NCBI RefSeq assembly: GCF_016888125.1
Contig: NZ_JACSWA010000336.1
Coordinates: 1-48,793 of the forward strand
DNA length: 48,793 nucleotides
From: Spirulina sp. CCY15215
GTDB taxonomy: Bacteria > Cyanobacteriota > Cyanobacteriia > Cyanobacteriales > Spirulinaceae
Direction: 5' to 3'
Shown: positions 27,661-37,615 of the stretch, piece after piece
Position numbering within the stretch: position 1 is the first letter of the stretch
How the letters are laid out: each line of letters opens with the position of its first letter
Made by a program: the position numbers and the translations under genes
The notes under the pieces: model-generated
Database searches by the model: none
The model's input: the letters and a program-made list of their open reading frames with translations, nothing else
Told to the model about the DNA's origin: nothing

Positions 27661-27777
27661 TGGTCTGTGATATTCAAAATGATGAGCATAGCCCCGATCC
27701 GCCAAGGATTGAAATCTCCGTCTCATACTAGAGTAAAATAAACCAATATTGCAGTATTTCAGGAGAGCGATCGAGCC

Positions 27778-28401
27778 GTGAGCAACTCAATTGTTGAAGA
27801 GCGCGACTATACCGTAATCATCGACAAGAGTGGCAGTATGTCCACTCAAGATCAGCCAGGTGGCAAGAGTCGTTGGGTTGCCATCCAAGAGTCTACCCTT
27901 GCCCTCGCGAAAGAATGCGACAAGTTCGATCCCGATGGTATTACGGTTTATCTCTTTTCAGGGAGATTCAAACGTTACGATAACGTTACTCCCGATAAGG
28001 TTTCCCAAGTTTTCGCAGAACATGACCCTATGGGCAAAACCGACCTTGCTTCAGTTCTCTATGATGCCCTCGATAACTACTTCCAGCGCAAGGAAGCGGG
28101 AGAAGCCAAGCCCAATGGGGAAACAATTGTGATTGTCACTGATGGAGTCCCAGACGATCGCAAGTCGGTGATGCGCCTGATTATTGAAGCCTCTCGTAAG
28201 ATAGATCGGGATGAAGAATTAGGCATTTCTCTCATTCAAATCGGTCGTGATAAGTTAGCAACGGAATTTCTTGTTGCTCTCGACGATCGCCTTCACGCGG
28301 CGGGGGCTAAGTTTGATATTGTCAATACTGTGACCATTGAAGACATTGATAAAGCGGAAATTAGCTTAACTGATGTTCTCCTCAAAGCAGTTTTGGAATA
28401 A
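27778..28401 (+). CDS. Cytoplasmic von Willebrand A domain protein
   Basis: 207 residues from GTG 27778. A single vWA domain with an intact MIDAS: IIDKSGSMS, MGKTDLASVL and IVTDGVPDD. There is no signal peptide or membrane helix. Stand-alone vWA proteins of this kind often belong to tellurium-resistance-type or MoxR-like modules, but no ter genes are here. Partner unknown. A terminator-like hairpin follows. Confidence 0.88.
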   Translation: MSNSIVEERDYTVIIDKSGSMSTQDQPGGKSRWVAIQESTLALAKECDKFDPDGITVYLFSGRFKRYDNVTPDKVSQVFAEHDPMGKTDLASVLYDALDNYFQRKEAGEAKPNGETIVIVTDGVPDDRKSVMRLIIEASRKIDRDEELGISLIQIGRDKLATEFLVALDDRLHAAGAKFDIVNTVTIEDIDKAEISLTDVLLKAVLE

Positions 28402-28438
28402 AAATTTATTAACATTTGGTTTAATTTTTAGTTGATAT

Positions 28439-28465
28439 GCCTTTGGTTTTAACCAGAGGCTTCTT
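28439..28465 (+). terminator. Intrinsic terminator after the vWA gene
   Basis: A 10-bp hairpin GCCTTTGGTT / AACCAGAGGC (one wobble) with a 2-nt loop followed by TTCTTTT, 38 bp after the stop codon. Confidence 0.7.
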
Positions 28466-28515
28466 TTAAGCGCGATCGCTTTAAAGATTCGGAATTTCTG
28501 GCTGCGGATTTGATA

Positions 28516-29478
28516 TTAATTCTGCAATTCTCCACGACGGCCACATCCTTGGTCTGAAATCGAGGCACCTCTTCCTCCTTGAGAAGTATAAGCATTCGGC
28601 AAGCGCGATCGACAGAAAATGACTGTTCCCAATTCTACTGCCGTTAAATTGGCATTGCGTAAATCCGATTGAAAGACATTAGCATTTCGCAGATCCGCAT
28701 AAGCAAGATCGGCATTTCTCAGATCGCTATCCCAAATATTCGCCTCTCGCAGATTAACTCGCCTTAAACCCGCACGTTGTAAATCGGTAGTATTGATTTG
28801 AGTTTCTCGCAAATTAGCACCTCCTAAATTAGCATTGGTTAATGTTGTTTGTAACATAATTGCTCGAATTAAAGAAGAATAGCGAAGATTAGCACCAGAA
28901 AAATTGGCTTGTGTGAGATTTGTCAAACTCAAATTAGCATTATTGATCCGACTGTTTTGTAAATTTGCATTACTAAGATTGGCTTTTCTCAAATTAGCTT
29001 CAATTAAATTGGCACGAGAAAGATCGCTCTGAGAAAGGTCAGTTTCACTCAGATCCGCTTGAGCGAGATTGGCATTGCGAAAATTAGAATTATTTAATTT
29101 AGCTGCTGTCAATATTGCCATTCTCAAATCAGAATTACTCAAATCTGCATTGCTGAGAATTGCTTTAGCAAAAATTGTTCTATTAATGAGAGAAAAGCGC
29201 AAATCTGCCCCTTCTAAATTAGCTAATGTGAAATTAGCTGCCGTTAAATCTGCCCGACTGAGATCGGTTCTGCTCAAATTCGCTTTAATTAAATTAGACC
29301 CCTGAATTCTGGCACTTCTCAAATCTAAACCACTGAGATCCGCCTCGCTAAGATCGCAATTTTGACAGATTTTTGTTTCTTTTAACTGGGCGACATGATC
29401 GGGATTTTCTCCTCGGGCAGGAGTTGTCACTACAAGAGAAACTAAGAGAGAAAATATTGCTAGTATTTTATATTGCAT
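28516..29478 (-). CDS. Secreted pentapeptide-repeat protein
   Basis: About 320 residues (a tandem ATG at 29481 adds one Met). A signal peptide (MQYKILAIFSLLVSLVVTTPARG) is followed by AQLKETKICQNCDLSEADL and about 45 pentapeptides of A(D/N)LXX type, nearly the whole mature protein. The predicted structure is one long quadrilateral beta-helix. It is probably periplasmic or lumenal. The N-terminal CxxCDL start is shared with the protein at 23071-23847. The end (CGRRGELQN) holds one more Cys. Function unknown. Confidence 0.88.
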   Translation of the reverse strand: MQYKILAIFSLLVSLVVTTPARGENPDHVAQLKETKICQNCDLSEADLSGLDLRSARIQGSNLIKANLSRTDLSRADLTAANFTLANLEGADLRFSLINRTIFAKAILSNADLSNSDLRMAILTAAKLNNSNFRNANLAQADLSETDLSQSDLSRANLIEANLRKANLSNANLQNSRINNANLSLTNLTQANFSGANLRYSSLIRAIMLQTTLTNANLGGANLRETQINTTDLQRAGLRRVNLREANIWDSDLRNADLAYADLRNANVFQSDLRNANLTAVELGTVIFCRSRLPNAYTSQGGRGASISDQGCGRRGELQN

Positions 29479-29531
29479 CATTTTTAATTAACGAGTAAAC
29501 GAGTAAATGGTTTATCTTTGCCTGTTGGTCA

Positions 29532-30506
29532 TTACCTATTTTTTTCCCGGTTACAATAAGTAACTAACAGAATAAAAAGAATTCCTCCTGTGAGATATTT
29601 GAGAGAATCAGGGATAACAGGATTAGGAGAAAAAAAGCCTTCAATCAATCCAGCAATTACTAATAAGACAATGATACCAAAAACAAGTTGAGCCGCTTGG
29701 GTTCCATAATATTTAAGGGCATCAATCCGTTTATATTTTCCTGGAAAGACGATCGCGCGGGCAATTAGCAGTCCGGCACCACCTGCTAGGAAAATTGCGG
29801 GAAGTTCTAATGCACCGTGAGGCAGTACAAAAGCCCAAAAAGGATATGCTAAACCATTTTGACCGACAAGAGTGGCGATCGCACCGATTAAAAGGCCGTT
29901 AAGGGCAAGAATATAAATAGTCAAAAGACCTGCGGTTACGCCCCCCGCAACGGCACTAAAAGACACCCTAATATTGTTAATCATAATGTTAGTCGAAGCA
30001 AGGGGTTCTATCCCCAAAATCGATCCCATCCAAAGTTTGCCATCCCGCACCGTTTCGATCAATTTTTCTGGCACCATTAAACTCATAAAAACCGGATCTT
30101 GCCAAGCAAACCACCAAGCGATCAGCCCCATCCCCAAAAAAATTGCCGTCGCAAGGGCAGTATAGGCACGAGTTTTCTGTACGATCGCCGGAAACCCCCA
30201 GAGAATAAAATCCCGCACGGACTGCCATTCTTGGTGGCGCGATCCTTGGTAAATTTGACTGTAACCTCGGGCGGTGAGAGTTTGTAAGTTTTGAATGAGG
30301 CGATCGCCGACGTGGTGAGTTCTGGCTCGGGCTAAGTCCCCAGAAACTGATCGATACAAACTGGCTAATTCGCGAATGTCCAAAGCACTTAAAGATTTTA
30401 AGCCGCCTTTCTCAATTTGTCTTAATAACACATCCAAACGCTTCCAGTTGGCTTCTCGTCTGGCAATCCATCGTTTAAGATTCAATACAAATTCCTCCCT
30501 ATCCAT
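29532..30506 (-). CDS. SpoIIM/DUF95-family membrane protein
   Basis: 324 residues from ATG 30506 (MDREEFVLNLKRW); an in-frame ATG at 30551 extends the protein but is less typical. The N-terminal 100 residues are cytoplasmic and helical (NWKRLDVLLRQIE..., ELASLYRSVSGDLARAR), followed by five to six transmembrane helices with the family's ILGIEP, NNIRVSFSAVAGG and FVLPHGALELPAIFLAGGAGL motifs. In sporulating bacteria SpoIIM acts in engulfment; in cyanobacteria the role is unknown. It is divergent from a second membrane-protein gene, 45 bp away. Confidence 0.88.
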   Translation of the reverse strand: MDREEFVLNLKRWIARREANWKRLDVLLRQIEKGGLKSLSALDIRELASLYRSVSGDLARARTHHVGDRLIQNLQTLTARGYSQIYQGSRHQEWQSVRDFILWGFPAIVQKTRAYTALATAIFLGMGLIAWWFAWQDPVFMSLMVPEKLIETVRDGKLWMGSILGIEPLASTNIMINNIRVSFSAVAGGVTAGLLTIYILALNGLLIGAIATLVGQNGLAYPFWAFVLPHGALELPAIFLAGGAGLLIARAIVFPGKYKRIDALKYYGTQAAQLVFGIIVLLVIAGLIEGFFSPNPVIPDSLKYLTGGILFILLVTYCNREKNR

Positions 30507-30551
30507 AAACTTTGCTTTAACATAACCGATAAATCTAGAGAGTTTATACAA

Positions 30552-31529
30552 ATGTCTCAGAATTCAGAGGATCGAGATCTATTGCCCCCCCCCAGACCAG
30601 ATAATATCGCACCATTAAGTGCCGGTAACGTAGTTTCAGTTGCCTTTGTTATCTACCGCTCTCATTTTCGTACTTATGTAGGGATTGCCTTAAGAGCAAT
30701 GTTGTGGGCTGCAATTCCCTTTTTATTTTTAATTACCCTTGGTATTGCTTTTATGTTCAATGCGATGAATGGTCCTGTTATCGCACTCTCGATTTTGTTA
30801 TTACTAATAACGGGTATCTACTGCTGGACAAAATCATTTGCCCATTCCGTTGTTATTACTCGCTTAACCTTTTACGAACTTGCCAATCGTCCAGAAACAG
30901 TGCAAACTGCTCGTTCTCTTGTTCTATCTCGATTATGGCGTTTTTTCTGGACGGGTTTGCTGTTATTTGGCATCGCGATCGGACTTTACATTGGTATTGT
31001 TATTATTTGTGGTATTGCCATTGCTATCATTACGCTCATTTTCGGAGCGATCGCACAGGGTTCGGCTAGTCCATTAATTATTGCGGTGCTATTTTCAATT
31101 ATTATCGTGTTGGCAATGTTCACCGGAGTATTTTGGTTGGTTGCCCGTTTATTCTTACTTGCTGAAGTTCCTTTAGCCACTGCGATAGAAGAACTTTCTC
31201 CTTCTGATACCATCGGTCAAAGTTGGTCTTTGACGAAGAATAATGGCTGGCGAATTGTTGCCATTTTAACCATTGCTTGTTTAATTACACTTCCGATTGC
31301 TATTCTCATTCAAGTGCTTTCTCTGGTCATACAACCCTTAATTTTGTTGCTGACAGCAAATTCTTCAACTCCAGCAGCATCGTTGGCGATCGGTTATATC
31401 GTTATCTATGGGATTAGTTTAGTAAGCAATATAATAATTGTTCCTTTCTGGCAAACTCTTAAAGGTGTACTCTATTACGATTTAAAAAGTCGCGGCGAAG
31501 GACTGGATTTAAAGATAGTGGATAGCTAA
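30552..31529 (+). CDS. Multi-pass membrane protein (glycerophosphodiester phosphodiesterase membrane-domain-like)
   Basis: 325 residues. A short cytoplasmic N-terminus (DLLPPPRPDNIAPLSAGNVVS) is followed by six or so hydrophobic helices. The segment ARLFLLAEVPLATAIEELSPSDTIGQSW resembles the repeated helix-turn region of this membrane family. It is divergently transcribed from the SpoIIM-like gene, a pairing often seen in bacteria, and may act with it. No catalytic motif. Confidence 0.75.
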   Translation: MSQNSEDRDLLPPPRPDNIAPLSAGNVVSVAFVIYRSHFRTYVGIALRAMLWAAIPFLFLITLGIAFMFNAMNGPVIALSILLLLITGIYCWTKSFAHSVVITRLTFYELANRPETVQTARSLVLSRLWRFFWTGLLLFGIAIGLYIGIVIICGIAIAIITLIFGAIAQGSASPLIIAVLFSIIIVLAMFTGVFWLVARLFLLAEVPLATAIEELSPSDTIGQSWSLTKNNGWRIVAILTIACLITLPIAILIQVLSLVIQPLILLLTANSSTPAASLAIGYIVIYGISLVSNIIIVPFWQTLKGVLYYDLKSRGEGLDLKIVDS

Positions 31530-31617
31530 TAACCGCAGAATTTGGCAATGCTAACAGCTAAGAAAAATTCTGTTAATATTGCCTCGGTATTTTCAAATTA
31601 GAGGACAAAAAGAATAG

Positions 31618-32451
31618 ATGCCTAAATTACAACTTGGTTTTTACGGACATTTTCTCCCCAAAGGAGAAGATTTAAGCAAAATTCTCAATGCAGCAGGAGA
31701 AGAACAAGGTTTACAAGGGTCAAATGAACAACTATACCAACGCACAAATATTGGGGGTCCTAAAGTATCGCGGCTGAAAAGTTGGGCAATTCGTTCGGGA
31801 TTGGTACACAATCATTATCTCAGTTCGGAGGGTAAAATTGTCATGGAGTGCGATCGCTATTTAGAATCTCCTATTACGGCATGGTTGATGCACTTTTATC
31901 TTTGTTTGGGGGGAAATGGCTTGCAAGCACCTCCTCAAAGTGCGACAGAATGGGGAGGATGGACATATTTTATCTTTGAGTTTTTAGGCGATCGCAACTC
32001 CTTTACTCTCGATGATTTCTTCCAGGGCTGCGAGGCAAATTTTGAGTTAACAAATAGCAAAACAGTTAAAACTTTACTTCGCACTCTGATGAGAACTTAT
32101 ACAGATCCTGCTTCCATACTTTCTCGATGTCAATTGTTCTCTCTCGAATCAAACAACCGATATAAAATCAATCGTATTACCCCCCCTAATATTTATCTGA
32201 TCGGTTACTTTCTCGCCAAACTGTGGGAACGAGATTTCCCAGAAACGACTTCTATTCTCACAGAAAAAGTTCTTTTACAACCTTACGGACTTGGCCCTAT
32301 TCTCAACATCGAACCAGATATTTTACAAGGATGTTTGACTCAACTGGAAACAAAAGCGATCGTGGAACAAAGACGCACAGTTCCCCCCGCACAAATTGTT
32401 TGCCGTTGGGATGACCCTCTCAAGTTATTGGAGAAAGCCTACCAAACATAA
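31618..32451 (+). CDS. DUF4007-like protein of the ATPase/NERD-kinase cassette
   Basis: 277 residues. The start LQLGFYGHFLPKGEDLSKIL and the block NIGGPKVSRLKSWAIRSGLV, followed by a short sequence ending SSEGKI, resemble DUF4007 proteins found beside phage-defence and DNA-modification genes, which have a winged-helix-like region. Assignment is from memory. No membrane helix or catalytic motif. It is the first gene of the four-gene cassette and 102 bp upstream of the next one. Confidence 0.65.
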   Translation: MPKLQLGFYGHFLPKGEDLSKILNAAGEEQGLQGSNEQLYQRTNIGGPKVSRLKSWAIRSGLVHNHYLSSEGKIVMECDRYLESPITAWLMHFYLCLGGNGLQAPPQSATEWGGWTYFIFEFLGDRNSFTLDDFFQGCEANFELTNSKTVKTLLRTLMRTYTDPASILSRCQLFSLESNNRYKINRITPPNIYLIGYFLAKLWERDFPETTSILTEKVLLQPYGLGPILNIEPDILQGCLTQLETKAIVEQRRTVPPAQIVCRWDDPLKLLEKAYQT

Positions 32452-32553
32452 TATTGTATTCTGAGTAACATAAAGTTTTGTTGCTAGAGATTAAAAGAAT
32501 TAAGTCTATGATAGGCTAATAAATGGCACTCTCCTTATTAGGCAAATTGTCTG

Positions 32554-32985
32554 ATGCCTCAATTGAATAAGATTTCCTTGCGAGACGCATTTCCCGGCGA
32601 TCGCCCCCATATCCTCCTTTGGAATAATCCTACAGAGTTAGATTTAAACGAGTTAGCTTGTCGAGAGAATGCCCAACGGGTCAGCTATCGGCAAAATTTG
32701 CTCGATCGCGTCCCGAGTCAAGGTCGTTTTTTAGGGCTGCATCGCCATTTGGAAAAGGAGATCGACTCACTCCGGCATATATGTTACGACACCGATAAAA
32801 TCGTAGTTTTGCTTGAGGATTTTGACTGTTTAGTGACTTTCCTCAATACGATTTCCAACAGTCCAATCTCTCTCTTTTGGCAACAATTATTAAATCTACG
32901 TCAACTTGAATCTTGTCTCTGGATTCTTCTTCCTGCTTCTCTTTTACCTCCAGACTGGCCAGAAAGTCGCACTCAAAAGATTTAA
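32554..32985 (+). CDS. Unrecognised 143-residue protein of the cassette
   Basis: The protein (MPQLNKISLRDAFPGDRPHILLWNN...) has a basic middle (CRENAQRVSYRQNLLDRVPSQGRFLGLHRHLEKE) and a predicted strand-loop KIVVLLEDFDCLVTFLNTI that superficially resembles a Walker B strand, without a Walker A. The end (LWILLPASLLPPDWPESR) may pack on a larger partner. It ends 18 bp before the giant ATPase gene and is probably a subunit or adaptor of it. Confidence 0.7.
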   Translation: MPQLNKISLRDAFPGDRPHILLWNNPTELDLNELACRENAQRVSYRQNLLDRVPSQGRFLGLHRHLEKEIDSLRHICYDTDKIVVLLEDFDCLVTFLNTISNSPISLFWQQLLNLRQLESCLWILLPASLLPPDWPESRTQKI

Positions 32986-33003
32986 TTTATTTGTGTTTTT
33001 CTT

Positions 33004-36000
33004 ATGTTATTACATCAACTCGTTAAAATTAATGAAACTGGATTGGTTGCCAATGCCGTTAATTTTAGTTTGATGGAAGACTCGGACAAGAATTTGCGTT
33101 TGTGTGAAGGATTTATTTTTAATCATGACACAAGTTCAGAGCGACTCCCTAAAAGTACCGTGGGAATTTTGGATGCCCTACGGCGCAGTTTTCATGGTCC
33201 TAATGAACCCAATATCCACCTTTTGGTTCAAGATTATGGTAAGGGAAAATCGCATTTTGCTTTAACGGTTGCTAACTTTTTTAGTAAACCTGAAGACAGT
33301 GCAGAAGTTCGAGGTATTCTCAAACAAGTTGAGTATGCAACGGGGGAAAATCATCCTTTCCTTAAAGCCTTACGAGGGTACAAAAGACGAGGCCGCCATT
33401 TGGTAATTTGTTTAAGTGGCGATCGCGCTTTAAACTTAAGAAAGCACTTTTTACAAGTTCTCAACCAGGAGTTAGAAAGAGAAGGGATTACCAAGGCGAT
33501 CGCCGGGCGAATTTGTCAAGAACCCCTCAAGTATCTAGAAAATCTTGTTCCCGGCGATCGCCAAAAAGCAGAGGATTTTTTACAACAAACCAATGCAGAA
33601 ATCGATCTAGATGGACTAATTGAAGAACTCAAGGATAACAACTATGAAGTTATCTCAACAGTCAAAGATATCTGTAAAGAGATTACAGGGATAACTCCAG
33701 ATTTTGAAGCAAATGTCGATCTTGAGAATATTTTAAGCGATGTTATTGAAAACCTTTGTCAGGGGCAGGATTCTGTTTATCAAGGTGTTATTATTCTGTT
33801 TGACGAACTTTACAATTATTTATTAAATTGGTCAAGTGATACTGTTGCGGCTGGAGGTCTTTCCCTACAAAGTATTACCAATATTTGCGAACGATATAAA
33901 AGCAAAATTGCCTTTCTTTGCCTTACTCAAAAACGGCCTTCAAGTTATACACCCAAGAAAGAAAGTCAAGAATATCAGCGCATTAGTTCTCGTCTTGAAT
34001 TGCAGCAAAGCACTTATGAACCTATTGCCAGCCTCGAAAGAGTCGTGGGTGGATTGTTATCCCAAAAAACGAAAAATTCTGATTGGACAGACTTTTTCAA
34101 ACGTCATCAAAATACTATCTTCGATCTGAATACAAAAATTTACCAAAAACGCACAGCAAATTATTATGAAAGTAGGGGTTGGGAATCGAGAGATTTTTAT
34201 GAACAAATTACCCTCGGTTGCTTTCCCTTACATCCTCTAACAACCTATCTTCTTTGTAATCTTGATTTTACTCAAGGCCGCACAGCAATTCAATTTATTC
34301 AAACCGAAGTTAAACGTTTTATTGAAACTGAATCTGTTGAAAAAAATGGTCGATTAAATTTGATTTACCCGATTGTTTTAGTTGATGCGTTTGAAAACAA
34401 CTTTGCCAATTCTCAATCTAGTCAATATTCGGATTTTTGCCGATCGCGAGATAAGATTTCTGCCTCTGCATCCCCAGAAGAACTCACGGTATTAAAAGCA
34501 ATTTTTCTCTTTTATGCAGCTACAGGAGGAGGAAGTAAGGCACATCTTACCAAATTGGAAAACGAACCCCATGAAGAGATTTTAGAACTTTTAACAGGAA
34601 TTCCTACTCGTACTTTAAAAGAAATTCTCAAGCGCTTAAAAGACGATCTCAATGTTATTTATTATACGAAAGCAGATAATACTTATCGCTTCTATTCTGG
34701 AGGGATAGGGATAACAGATTTTTTAAAGCGGATCGAGGAGAAAAGCCGCGATCGCAAACCTTCTCTTACACCAGTACAAGAATATTTACAAAAACATATT
34801 GCCGATTACTTGGACGGAGAAACCGTAATTCCTCAACAGTTTGTCCAACAAAATAAACTAATTGGTAAAGACTGGCAATTTGCTTGCATTATTTTCACAT
34901 TATCAGAGTTTCGTCAAGCCCTAAAAAATCCTCATAAATTCCCAAATTCTTTGGGAAATGTTGCTTATATTATCGCAGAAACCTCTGAGGAACTCAACCA
35001 ACTGCGCCAAGAAATCAGTACTCTTCTCACTCCTCCCAATGATAATTCTAATACAATTCAACATCGTCTCGCAGTAGCGATCGCATATCAACCCGCCTCA
35101 GAATTAGCAAGAGTGATTGATACTCTAAATTTAGCCCACAACGAGGATATTCAAGAGTGGGGAGAAGCAAGAACACAAGGGATAAAACAACTGGCAGAAC
35201 ATCGCGATCGCCTCCTCAAATCGTTATTTCAAAATCAGTCTTTTCACTCTCATCTCAACAGTCAAATTTCAACTCGCGATCGGCAAAATATCTCTTTCGT
35301 TATTAGCGAGTTATTGACTCATCTTTATCCATATATCCCTACCGTGGCAGGAGTGGATAAAATGGCGGTTAATAATAGTCGGAGTAGTGGTATTATTGGC
35401 TATGTTTGTAAACGCCTATTAGCAGACGATTTAAAACCTAAAGCCTTTCCTAATAGTTCCTATCTCAACCTCGTTGATCCGGTTTTTGTTAACGCATGGA
35501 GAATATTGAGCAAAACTTCTGAATGCTACACTGTTAAAGAACCCGAAAATTCCAATATCAAAGCGGCATGGGATCGGATTTCCAAACTTGTAGAATTTAC
35601 TAAAAATGACAAAGAAAAAACCGTCAAAGTTTCTGAAATTTGGCAACAATTGAGTTCTCCTCCCTACGGATACAATGAGAATACATTTTCTGTTCTCTTC
35701 ACAAGTTGGTTAGTTTATCATCGTAGTGAAGTTTTATTAAAAGGTGGCTTTGGGATTCCCAAAACCAAACGAGAAACAGTTCCTATTGTAGCGAAGTCGC
35801 TTCAATATTGGGAAGGAACTAATGTTTTTGATAAGCCTAAAGTTTTAGTCCATGACTGGATTTTAAAGCCCAAGTCACAACTCATTCGCCGCAAGATTAT
35901 AATTCCAGATGCTTTACCCAAAAGTTTAGATTACGATCGCGCAAAACAATTTATTGAAGAGTACAAACGCTTTTTAGAAAATCCTTCCGATCGCGTTGAT

Positions 36001-37602
36001 ATTGAACTTTATACAAAGGGCTTAGAGGAACTGGAGAATGGGGTTAAACAACTCGATCTGGTACTCAAACCTGTTGCAGAAGTTGACAGGCTAACCGAAA
36101 CAGAAGACTTGGAAACCTATATCAAACTGTTGATAAACCTAGATCAACCCTTAAACCCTATTGATGAATCCAATGTAACAATTACAGCCAGCGATCGCCA
36201 AACCGACAAACAACGAGAAGCGAAAATAAAAGTGGTGGAAAAAATTCGAGAAGAAATCGAATCTTTACGCGATCGCATTGCTTCTTTAAAAACTGAAGCG
36301 GAATGCGGAGGACAGCAAACAACTATCCAAAATATTCAAGAAAAACTGCACAAGATTGAAGAACTTCCTCGTGATTTTGACGATCTTTTTCAAGAAATTG
36401 CAACGAAAATACAAACAAAAATTGAGTCTCTTAAAAAAAGCGAAATATCCATTTCTCCCTTAGATTTACTCAATCAAATTGAGATGATTTCTACTCCAAC
36501 GGTTCGCAGTTGTGAAGATGCGATCGCTCAAATTGAAAAGCTAGAAAAACCAGAAAATTACTTACCACAGTTCGAGCAAAAAATCAAAGCATTTCGGAAT
36601 CAAATTTACAGCTTTTTTAAACAAATCAGACAATTGCGCGATCGCCTCGCAAAAATTGATAATCTCAAACAATTGGAGTCAATTCGTGAGGAATATAATC
36701 AAGTTGGTTATATCTTTCGCGACTCTAAATACGACTCTTATTATCGAAAAATTCAAGATAGTATTCGCAAAGTGAAAGAAGATTTCGATCGCCTGCAAAA
36801 ACTAGAAATATCGACTCAAAATTGTTCTGCGATCGCCCAATGTCAAGAAACTCTAAAAACCCTGCAAACAAAACAGAATCAATTTAATAAACCTTCTCGC
36901 TTTCAGAAAAATCTCCAATCTCTAGAGAAAACACTACAAAATAAGATTAAAGAAGCCAGTCAACAGCTAGACAAATATTCAGATCAATTCAGAAAAGTCA
37001 AAACGAGTCAAGATGCAGTCAAACAGAAAGAAGCACTTTTGATCCAAAAAACCCATTATCTTCACTCAGACTTAGTAGATCGCTATAATGAGATTTATCA
37101 GGAGAGTTGCGATCTGGTTGAACTGTTTAGACTGTATGAGAAAACTCCCTTGAATACCCTTGCCCATTGCCAACAGACTCAAGAACAAATGTATATTTGG
37201 ATGAATCAAACCGATCCTTTAACTCCTTGTTTGGATAATCATTTTAAGCATTTTCAAGAAAAACTGAAAGAAAAAGAAACTAAGATTCGTAAAGAATTGG
37301 TTGAAAAAGCTAAAAAATGGGTTAAAGAAATCGGTCAAAGTGCGATCGCAATTAGAGATGGCGATCGCGGAGAAGAAAAAGTCAAACAGGCTCAAAATAT
37401 TCTCGATCGCATTCAACAAGAACAAACCAACTTAATGCAATATTTAGAGTCAACCTTACAAGGAACCGTGAGACAAGTTGAGGATATCTGCCAAAAAGCG
37501 ATCGCAGAACACCAACAAGAACAAATTTTATTGCTTTTTCAAGAATTAACCTCAGACCAAAAACAACAAATTTATCAAAAATTACGCGATTATATGGAGT
37601 AA
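33004..37602 (+). CDS. Giant P-loop ATPase with long coiled coil (PglY/BrxC-like)
   Basis: 1532 residues. Near the N-terminus DYGKGKSHFALTVANFF (about 77-93) is a Walker A with the GKGKSH form, and GVIILFDELYNYL (about 261-273) is the Walker B with DE. The region around 290-330 (FLCLTQKRPS) may hold sensor residues. The middle is winged-helix-like. Residues roughly 1060-1500 are long amphipathic coiled coils. The general plan (ATPase core that precedes long helical arms) matches PglY/BrxC ATPases of BREX systems. Methylase PglX and phosphatase PglZ are not encoded nearby, so it is not a standard BREX locus. Confidence 0.8.
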   Translation: MLLHQLVKINETGLVANAVNFSLMEDSDKNLRLCEGFIFNHDTSSERLPKSTVGILDALRRSFHGPNEPNIHLLVQDYGKGKSHFALTVANFFSKPEDSAEVRGILKQVEYATGENHPFLKALRGYKRRGRHLVICLSGDRALNLRKHFLQVLNQELEREGITKAIAGRICQEPLKYLENLVPGDRQKAEDFLQQTNAEIDLDGLIEELKDNNYEVISTVKDICKEITGITPDFEANVDLENILSDVIENLCQGQDSVYQGVIILFDELYNYLLNWSSDTVAAGGLSLQSITNICERYKSKIAFLCLTQKRPSSYTPKKESQEYQRISSRLELQQSTYEPIASLERVVGGLLSQKTKNSDWTDFFKRHQNTIFDLNTKIYQKRTANYYESRGWESRDFYEQITLGCFPLHPLTTYLLCNLDFTQGRTAIQFIQTEVKRFIETESVEKNGRLNLIYPIVLVDAFENNFANSQSSQYSDFCRSRDKISASASPEELTVLKAIFLFYAATGGGSKAHLTKLENEPHEEILELLTGIPTRTLKEILKRLKDDLNVIYYTKADNTYRFYSGGIGITDFLKRIEEKSRDRKPSLTPVQEYLQKHIADYLDGETVIPQQFVQQNKLIGKDWQFACIIFTLSEFRQALKNPHKFPNSLGNVAYIIAETSEELNQLRQEISTLLTPPNDNSNTIQHRLAVAIAYQPASELARVIDTLNLAHNEDIQEWGEARTQGIKQLAEHRDRLLKSLFQNQSFHSHLNSQISTRDRQNISFVISELLTHLYPYIPTVAGVDKMAVNNSRSSGIIGYVCKRLLADDLKPKAFPNSSYLNLVDPVFVNAWRILSKTSECYTVKEPENSNIKAAWDRISKLVEFTKNDKEKTVKVSEIWQQLSSPPYGYNENTFSVLFTSWLVYHRSEVLLKGGFGIPKTKRETVPIVAKSLQYWEGTNVFDKPKVLVHDWILKPKSQLIRRKIIIPDALPKSLDYDRAKQFIEEYKRFLENPSDRVDIELYTKGLEELENGVKQLDLVLKPVAEVDRLTETEDLETYIKLLINLDQPLNPIDESNVTITASDRQTDKQREAKIKVVEKIREEIESLRDRIASLKTEAECGGQQTTIQNIQEKLHKIEELPRDFDDLFQEIATKIQTKIESLKKSEISISPLDLLNQIEMISTPTVRSCEDAIAQIEKLEKPENYLPQFEQKIKAFRNQIYSFFKQIRQLRDRLAKIDNLKQLESIREEYNQVGYIFRDSKYDSYYRKIQDSIRKVKEDFDRLQKLEISTQNCSAIAQCQETLKTLQTKQNQFNKPSRFQKNLQSLEKTLQNKIKEASQQLDKYSDQFRKVKTSQDAVKQKEALLIQKTHYLHSDLVDRYNEIYQESCDLVELFRLYEKTPLNTLAHCQQTQEQMYIWMNQTDPLTPCLDNHFKHFQEKLKEKETKIRKELVEKAKKWVKEIGQSAIAIRDGDRGEEKVKQAQNILDRIQQEQTNLMQYLESTLQGTVRQVEDICQKAIAEHQQEQILLLFQELTSDQKQQIYQKLRDYME

Positions 37603-37615
37603 GGAGAAAAAGAAC

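Noticed and set aside
30552-31529. Second frames within the membrane-protein gene as Cys/Tyr-rich proteins
   Set aside because: They are out-of-frame readings of hydrophobic codons in the supported gene.
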